In this document: positions 59,287 through 64,000 of the stretch, one piece after another | Layout of the letters: the number at the start of each line of letters is the position of its first letter | How positions within the stretch are numbered: position 1 is the stretch's first letter | DNA from: JAKVBK01 sp022447275 | Lineage (GTDB): Bacteria > Pseudomonadota > Alphaproteobacteria > Rhodobacterales > Rhodobacteraceae | Assembly (NCBI GenBank): GCA_047125605.1 | Contig: CP138932.1 | Location: 3,162,001 to 3,226,000, forward strand | Length of the DNA: 64,000 bases | Reading direction: 5' to 3' | Program-made: the position numbers and the translations under genes | Notes under the pieces: generated by a model | Databases searched by the model: none | What the model saw: the letters and a program-made list of their open reading frames with translations, nothing else | What the model was told of the DNA's origin: nothing

Positions 59287-60135
59287 CTAGCTGTGCCGGG
59301 CATGTGCCTGTGGCAGACGGTCAAGAAGGGCTGCATGGATCGCTGGTGTGCCCAGAAGAACGCCCCTCGTATACCGGCGCGCGCTGTTAAAGCAAAGCGG
59401 GGCTCCAAAACGATCAGAGACAGCAGCGCCGGCTTCTTGCGCGATCAGTGCTCCGGCTGCGATATCCCATTCCCAGCTGTTGCGCAGGGTCAACATGGCG
59501 TCAAACCGTCCTTCGGCCACCAAAGACAGGCGGTAGGCGAGGGAGGTGCGAAAAACCCGTTTGATGGGGGGAAGGCGGCCCGGTTTCCAGTTCTCGGGGT
59601 CCATTGCGGGGCGGGCGGCCAGCATGGTGCTGGTGTCCAGATCCTCGGCTTGCGAGACAGCGATCGACACACCATTGAGCCATGCGCCTTGGCCCGCAGC
59701 CGCGGTGTAAAGCTTGTCGCGCAGGGGCAGGTATACAACGGCGGCCACCGGTTGCCCCCGTTCAACCACCGCAAGCGAATGGGCCCATGTGCGTTCTCCT
59801 GCTGTGAAGGAACGGGTGCCGTCGATAGGGTCAATCACGAAAACCCGCTCACTTGACAGGCGACGTGCCTGACGCGCTGGTGCGTCTTCTGTTTCCTCTG
59901 ACAGCCAGCCATAATCCGGCCGCGCTTCGCCCAGCATATCATGGAGCATCCGGTCCACGGCGAGGTCCGCTTCGGTTACGGGGCCTGCGCCATCGCCCTT
60001 GTCCCAGACATCATGGCTGCGCTGCCACACGGGCACGGCGATCTCTCCTGCTGCGCGCGCTGCAGTAATCAGCAGATCGAGATCTGCCATGTGCTGGCGC
60101 GCCAGCGCAGCGTCACTGGGCGCGGGCGATGTCAC
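59287..60135 (-). CDS. cysQ: 3'(2'),5'-bisphosphate nucleotidase (CysQ, inositol monophosphatase family)
   Basis: 282-residue Mg-dependent phosphatase that removes PAP formed in sulfate assimilation. The FIG motifs are WLSEETED near residue 77 (metal-binding Glu), VIDPIDGTRSF near residue 98 and WEWDIAAGALIAQEAGAAV near residue 220. GTG start at 60135 gives a GGGGA ribosome-binding site; an ATG at 60090 is possible and lacks one. Four bases from the tldE stop, so it probably follows tldE in one transcript. Confidence 0.9.
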   Translation of the reverse strand: MTSPAPSDAALARQHMADLDLLITAARAAGEIAVPVWQRSHDVWDKGDGAGPVTEADLAVDRMLHDMLGEARPDYGWLSEETEDAPARQARRLSSERVFVIDPIDGTRSFTAGERTWAHSLAVVERGQPVAAVVYLPLRDKLYTAAAGQGAWLNGVSIAVSQAEDLDTSTMLAARPAMDPENWKPGRLPPIKRVFRTSLAYRLSLVAEGRFDAMLTLRNSWEWDIAAGALIAQEAGAAVSDRFGAPLCFNSARRYTRGVLLGTPAIHAALLDRLPQAHARHS

Positions 60136-60138
60136 GGC

Positions 60139-61485
60139 TCAATCCCCGGCGATGGTCATGCTCTCGACGAGAAGCGAGGGCACGACGCGGCTAAGATGCG
60201 GGCGCGTGTCATTGGCAGGGGTGAGCCCTAGCAGCATCTCCTTGAGATTGCCGGCCATGGTGCATTCATTCACTGGGTAGGCGATCTCGCCGTTCTCGAC
60301 CCAGAAACCAGACGCCCCGCGCGAGTAATCCCCGGTGTTCGGGTTGATCGTCGAGCCGATCATCGAGGTCACCAGCAGGCCGGTGCCCATCTGCGCAATC
60401 AGATCGTCCCGGCTGGCTGTGCCCTGTGTCACGGCCACATTTGAGAGCAAAGGGCTGGGCGGGGATGAGATCGCGCGGCCCGCATTGGCGGTGCTTTCAA
60501 GGCCGAGCTTTCGCCCGGTGGCCAAATCCAGCACCCATCCTGTCAGAATGCCGTCGTCGATGATGGCCCGCTTGCGGGTGGCAAGGCCCTCGCCATCAAA
60601 GGGGCGGGAGCCACCAGTGCGCGGGCGCAGGGGATCTTCGATCAGGGAAATGCCCCTTGGCAACACCTGTTCGCCCAGCAAATCTCGGGCCCACGAGGCC
60701 CCGCGGGCAATCGCGCTACCGTTGATGGCGCCCAACAGATGCCCGGGGAGCGAAGCCGCGATCCGTTCATCGAACAGCACGGGATACATTCCGGTGGGCG
60801 GTTTGCGGGCGCCAGCCCTGGCCAATGTGCGTTCGGCCGCGATGCGCCCTACATCGGAGGGGTCCGGCAGGTCAGCAGCATAGATGCGGCTTTCGCCGAA
60901 ATAGTCGCGCTCCATCTCGGTGCCGGTTCCGGTAATTGCAACGCAGAACAGACCTGTGTCGGTGCGGGCATACCCCCCGGAAAAGCCGTTTGTGGCCGCA
61001 AGATGTACCCGGCGTCCGGAAAAGCCTGCACTGGCACTTTCAACCTGTGTAATGCCTTCAACGGACAGGGCGGCTGCTTCGGCTGTGCGGGCCCAGTCTT
61101 CCAGATCCTGCGCTGTGGGCTCTCGGGCGGGGTCATGCATGTCGAGCCCGTCCGCGTTGCGCCGCTCAGACAGTTGGGTGGCCTCTGCCAGCCCGACATT
61201 TTCATCATCCGGGGCCTCTTTGGCCATCGCCACCGCGCGCTCGGCCATTTCGGTAAGCGCGCGATCTGAGGCGTTGGAAACGGAGACGCAGGCCTGCTTT
61301 TGGCCTATCAGAACGCGTAAACCGATATCGATGCCCTCTGCGCGCTCGGCCTGTTCAAGCGCGCCCGCCCGGATATCCATGTTCAGCGATGTGCCTTCGA
61401 TGCACAGAACATCGGCTTCGAGAGCGCCGGCTTTGCGGGCCGCGTCGAGGGCGCGTTGGGAAAGTTGTTCAAGATCTTGGGCCAT
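60139..61485 (-). CDS. tldE: TldE/PmbA metalloprotease subunit
   Basis: 448-residue member of the TldD/TldE (PmbA) family; the heterodimer degrades unfolded peptides and matures microcins and modified peptides. ITGTGTEMERDYF near residue 185 and the C-terminal TINPNTGDYSRGASGFWVENGE are family blocks; metal ligands are carried by TldD, so this subunit itself lacks the HExxxH motif. TldD is not in the window. YejABEF is also a peptide transporter known to take up microcins, present at 20-26 kb but not linked. Confidence 0.93.
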   Translation of the reverse strand: MAQDLEQLSQRALDAARKAGALEADVLCIEGTSLNMDIRAGALEQAERAEGIDIGLRVLIGQKQACVSVSNASDRALTEMAERAVAMAKEAPDDENVGLAEATQLSERRNADGLDMHDPAREPTAQDLEDWARTAEAAALSVEGITQVESASAGFSGRRVHLAATNGFSGGYARTDTGLFCVAITGTGTEMERDYFGESRIYAADLPDPSDVGRIAAERTLARAGARKPPTGMYPVLFDERIAASLPGHLLGAINGSAIARGASWARDLLGEQVLPRGISLIEDPLRPRTGGSRPFDGEGLATRKRAIIDDGILTGWVLDLATGRKLGLESTANAGRAISSPPSPLLSNVAVTQGTASRDDLIAQMGTGLLVTSMIGSTINPNTGDYSRGASGFWVENGEIAYPVNECTMAGNLKEMLLGLTPANDTRPHLSRVVPSLLVESMTIAGD

Positions 61486-61594
61486 GTCGTGTCCTTTCCC
61501 GCCGCATCCTGACAGAGAGCTAAGTCAGCAGGGGCGTGGGGGCAAGCCGTCCCAGCGCGCCGGGTGGGCACAGCCCTGCTCTTTGCGCCGGTCA

Positions 61595-61631
61595 ATAAAT
61601 GCAAACACCCCGCCAATTGCGGCAGGGCGTT
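61595..61631 (-). terminator. Intrinsic terminator of the dsbA gene
   Basis: On the minus strand AACGCCCTGCC (61631-61621) pairs with GGCGGGGTGTT (61614-61604), eleven pairs with two wobbles and a six-base loop, followed by TGCATTTATTG. It is 26 bases after the dsbA stop. Confidence 0.7.
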
Positions 61632-61656
61632 GTCGTTTTCGGGTGCTGAGGGCGGT

Positions 61657-62322
61657 TTATTCGCCCAGTTTCTCGTCGAGTACCTCGGCGAAATCCGCGT
61701 AGCTCATATTCGCGTATTTTTCGCCGTTGATGATGAAGGACGGCGTTGACGTGATCTCGTCTGCCTCAGCGTTCTGCTGAAACAGCGCATACATCGCCTG
61801 TGCCTTGGTGGCATCCTGCATGCAGGCATCAATGGTTTCCGGGGCCAGCCCCGCGGTGAGGCCGATCTTTTTCAGATTGCCCGCGATTGCGGCGGCATCC
61901 TCCCCTTTCGTCCAACTGCCCTGCTGGTCATAGATCATGTCGGCAATGCCGAAATAACGATCGCCCCCGCCACAGCGGGCCACCATGCCGGCCCAGAGCC
62001 CGTAGCGATCGAAATACACCTCGCGGTAAATGAACTGCACCTTGCCGGTGTCGACGTAGTTTTCCTTAATCTGGGGTAGCACCCCTTCGTGGAAGCTTTT
62101 GCAGTGGGGACAGGTGTAGGAGGCATATTCGACCACGGTGACCGCGGCATCTGGATTGCCCATCGTCATTTCCTGAACGATGGACGTATCGACCTCGCTG
62201 CTCTCCTGCGCCTGAACGGCCCCAAGAGATATGCCGGTTTCGGGCGAACTGCTGGGGAAGGCGAAGTAGCCAGCGGCGCCGATCGCGACGCCAATTGCGG
62301 CGATAAGGGGCAGTCGAGACAT
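61657..62322 (-). CDS. DsbA-family periplasmic thiol oxidase
   Basis: 221-residue protein with an N-terminal signal/anchor helix (about residues 5-22) and a thioredoxin fold whose active site is CPHC (Cys71, Cys74) in YASYTCPHCKSFH. The cis-Pro loop reads STPSFIINGE near residue 188. It resembles the DsbA/BdbD-like proteins with an extended helical insertion. In many alphaproteobacteria it lies between mutY-dciA and smc, as here behind dciA. Start at 62322 is MSRLPLIAAIGVAIGAAGYF. Confidence 0.92.
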   Translation of the reverse strand: MSRLPLIAAIGVAIGAAGYFAFPSSSPETGISLGAVQAQESSEVDTSIVQEMTMGNPDAAVTVVEYASYTCPHCKSFHEGVLPQIKENYVDTGKVQFIYREVYFDRYGLWAGMVARCGGGDRYFGIADMIYDQQGSWTKGEDAAAIAGNLKKIGLTAGLAPETIDACMQDATKAQAMYALFQQNAEADEITSTPSFIINGEKYANMSYADFAEVLDEKLGE

Positions 62323-62388
62323 TTCAGGTACCTCTGTGTGTAAGAGAAGTTGGAACAATGCGCCCATAGTTGGGCTTGATTTCAGGGC

Positions 62389-62946
62389 TTAAGTGCCCGG
62401 TGGCGTTTTGCGGGATAAGACATGCCCGCCCAATCTTTCAAGAGCCGCTTTAAGGCCCGGATCGCTGATCTCCTGCGCCAAATCATGGGCGGCTTTTTGA
62501 GACGTGGCATCGGGTTGGCGGCCAGCAGCGTTCGCGGTGCCTGTGCTTGCGGTGCGATGGCCGAAGGGGCTTTTCGCCTCGCCAAACCCGGTCGCAGCGG
62601 TTTGTGTGATGCGGATGCGAGAGATGGCAGCATAGCCGTAGCAGCGGTTTACCCGCTCCAGCAGCGCCGGCTTTTGCATTTCAACAAGGGGCGCGTTTGC
62701 CCCTTTGACAAGCAGGGTCAGCGCGGCGCCTAAACCGCCCTCGCGCCCGTATTTGATATCAACGGGGGTGGCGAGCGCGGCCATTTCAGCCCCGGCAATC
62801 TCGGGCCACTGTGTCAGCAGACGTGTCAGGGCAAAGCCGCGTTGCTCGCCGGCTTTTCGAATGCGCGTGCCGACCAATGTGCCCGCAGCCTCAAAGCCAC
62901 GCCGGCGGCGCTTTGGGGGCTGGTCAGGGATGGCGGGCTTCTTCAT
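62389..62946 (-). CDS. dciA: DciA-like helicase-loading protein (DUF721)
   Basis: 185-residue protein with DUF721 domain; DciA loads the replicative helicase DnaB in bacteria lacking DnaC. The N-terminal RRRRGFEAAGTLVGTRIRKAGEQRGFALTRLLTQWPEIAGAEMA segment is the family domain; the C-terminal half is low-complexity. It is divergent from mutY with dsbA behind it, the common alphaproteobacterial layout. 102 bases separate it from mutY. Confidence 0.88.
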   Translation of the reverse strand: MKKPAIPDQPPKRRRRGFEAAGTLVGTRIRKAGEQRGFALTRLLTQWPEIAGAEMAALATPVDIKYGREGGLGAALTLLVKGANAPLVEMQKPALLERVNRCYGYAAISRIRITQTAATGFGEAKSPFGHRTASTGTANAAGRQPDATSQKAAHDLAQEISDPGLKAALERLGGHVLSRKTPPGT

Positions 62947-63048
62947 GCGAAAAGACGTCTTTCGTTCCTGTCGTTCGACCCTATCTTACCCGGCGATGAT
63001 GCGGGTGCCAGTGCCAAGCGTCGGCGATTTGATCAGGAGCAATAACAC

Positions 63049-64000
63049 ATGCGTGACACAACCGCAGCAAATGGGCCCAAACGGCGGGCAACTGCGTTGC
63101 CTGATCCCGCTCTGCTGATGGCTTGGTATGATCGTCACGCCCGGGAGATGCCCTGGCGGATTGGGCCTGAGGCGCGCAAGGCGGGGGGGCAGCCCAATCC
63201 CTACCATGTCTGGCTTTCAGAGATCATGTTGCAGCAAACAACCGTGGCTGCGGTGAAGGAATACTGGCTGAAATTCACCCGCCTTTGGCCCACTGTGGCA
63301 GACCTTGCCGCTGCTGAGGATGCGCAGGTGATGGCCGCATGGGCCGGGCTGGGCTACTACGCCCGGGCGCGCAATCTGCTGAAATGCGCCCGGGCCGTGG
63401 TGTCCGATCACGGGGGGCAGTTTCCGGACACGGAAGAGGCGCTGCTTACGCTTCCGGGGATCGGGCCCTACACAGCCGCCGCTGTGGCCGCCATCGCCTT
63501 CGATCGCCGCGCAGTGGTCTTGGATGGCAATGTGGAGCGGGTGATGGCCCGCCTCTATGCAGAGAAGACAGAATTGCCCGATGCCAAGCCGATCTTGCGG
63601 GCCTATGCGGATGGTCTGACACCCCAACTGCGTCCGGGCTGCCATGCCCAGGCGGTGATGGATCTGGGGGCCACGCTATGTTCGCCGCGAAACCCAGCTT
63701 GTGGGCTGTGTCCGTGGCGTGACGCCTGCCAAGGACGTCTTGAAGGGGTGGCAGAGACATTGCCGCGCAAACGCCCGAAGAAGGCCAAGCCTACCCGCAC
63801 CGGCATTGTCTATGTGGTGCGGCGGGTGGATGGGGCCTGGCTGCTGGAAACCCGACCTGAGACAGGGCTTTTGGGCGGGATGCTGGGCTGGCCAGGCACC
63901 GACTGGTCTGAAACGCCCCCGGACCCTTCACCGCCTCTTCAGGCAGACTGGCGGGATGCCGGCGCAGAGGTGCGCCATACGTTCACCCATTTTCATCTGC
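63049..64000 (+). CDS. mutY: A/G-specific adenine DNA glycosylase MutY, partial (C-terminus beyond window)
   Basis: Base-excision enzyme removing adenine opposite 8-oxoguanine. 317 residues visible. Helix-hairpin-helix LPGIGPYTAAAVAAIAF near residue 138, catalytic Asp in VVLDGNVERV near residue 163, catalytic Glu in SEIMLQQTTV near residue 58, and the [4Fe-4S] cysteines in CSPRNPACGLCPWRDAC near residue 211. The start of the NUDIX-like C-terminal domain is present and is cut by the window end. AGGAG lies ten bases before the ATG at 63049. Confidence 0.96.
   Translation, partial: MRDTTAANGPKRRATALPDPALLMAWYDRHAREMPWRIGPEARKAGGQPNPYHVWLSEIMLQQTTVAAVKEYWLKFTRLWPTVADLAAAEDAQVMAAWAGLGYYARARNLLKCARAVVSDHGGQFPDTEEALLTLPGIGPYTAAAVAAIAFDRRAVVLDGNVERVMARLYAEKTELPDAKPILRAYADGLTPQLRPGCHAQAVMDLGATLCSPRNPACGLCPWRDACQGRLEGVAETLPRKRPKKAKPTRTGIVYVVRRVDGAWLLETRPETGLLGGMLGWPGTDWSETPPDPSPPLQADWRDAGAEVRHTFTHFHL

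Noticed and set aside
60139..61485. TldE together with YejABEF forming a microcin-like system
   Set aside because: The genes are 34 kb apart, no precursor peptide or TldD is visible, and both are common housekeeping genes.

Overview
The window is about 64 kb of GC-rich chromosome from an alphaproteobacterium, most likely a Rhodobacteraceae of the Roseobacter group. The evidence is a MipZ division ATPase, a split ATP synthase F0 operon with both b and b' subunits, the 46-residue aa3 oxidase subunit IV, ETF-quinone oxidoreductase, a SoeABC-type sulfite dehydrogenase, a YejABEF importer, and the mutY-dciA-dsbA arrangement. No tRNA, rRNA, CRISPR array, transposase, integrase or prophage gene was seen, so this reads as stable core chromosome rather than an island.

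Layout. 1-7.6 kb: a partial mipZ, then a co-directional translation and secretion block: ffh with a structured leader, three tandem GNAT acetyltransferases, a chorismate mutase, rpsP, rimM, trmD, rplS and rpmE, closed by a strong terminator. 7.6-10.6 kb: azoreductase with a divergent LysR regulator, a DMT exporter and an ArsR regulator. 10.8-13.5 kb: the F0 operon atpI-atpB-atpE-b'-b. 13.6-20 kb: GntR regulator, OmpA-like lipoprotein, AraC/Ogt DNA repair protein, endonuclease III, adenosine kinase, prephenate dehydratase and an anchored cytochrome c. 20-26.3 kb: the YejABEF peptide importer. 26.3-34.6 kb: aa3 oxidase subunit IV, a lipoprotein, AzlCD, GreA, ETF-QO, a TPR protein and IspE. 35.3-40 kb: soeCB, a 50-residue membrane protein and soeA on the minus strand. 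40.4-43.7 kb: QmcA/NfeD, a DsbA-like protein, an L,D-transpeptidase and PyrF. 44-50 kb: ClpB behind a good sigma-32 promoter, a haloalkane dehalogenase, an SDR, a fasciclin protein and a 1-Cys peroxiredoxin. 50.6-64 kb: IspH, DUF3429, a methyltransferase, RNase HI, MscL, enoyl-CoA hydratase with an SDR, DUF2125, LpxK with a WaaA-like protein that has lost its motifs, CysQ, TldE, DsbA, DciA and a partial MutY.

The most interesting non-coding structure is a dispersed intergenic repeat with five copies (a GGGGGC hairpin followed by CCCCC-R-GAGTATTT), all in the same orientation whatever the gene direction. There are also several strong RNA hairpins at points where neighbouring genes probably need different expression: before ffh, between rpsP and rimM, before rplS, and between atpE and the b' gene. 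The most interesting protein-level oddities are the WaaA-like protein lacking the catalytic glutamate, a DsbA-like protein that seems to start at a CTG overlapping the upstream stop codon, and a membrane microprotein inside the soe operon. I did not find an obviously new multi-gene system.
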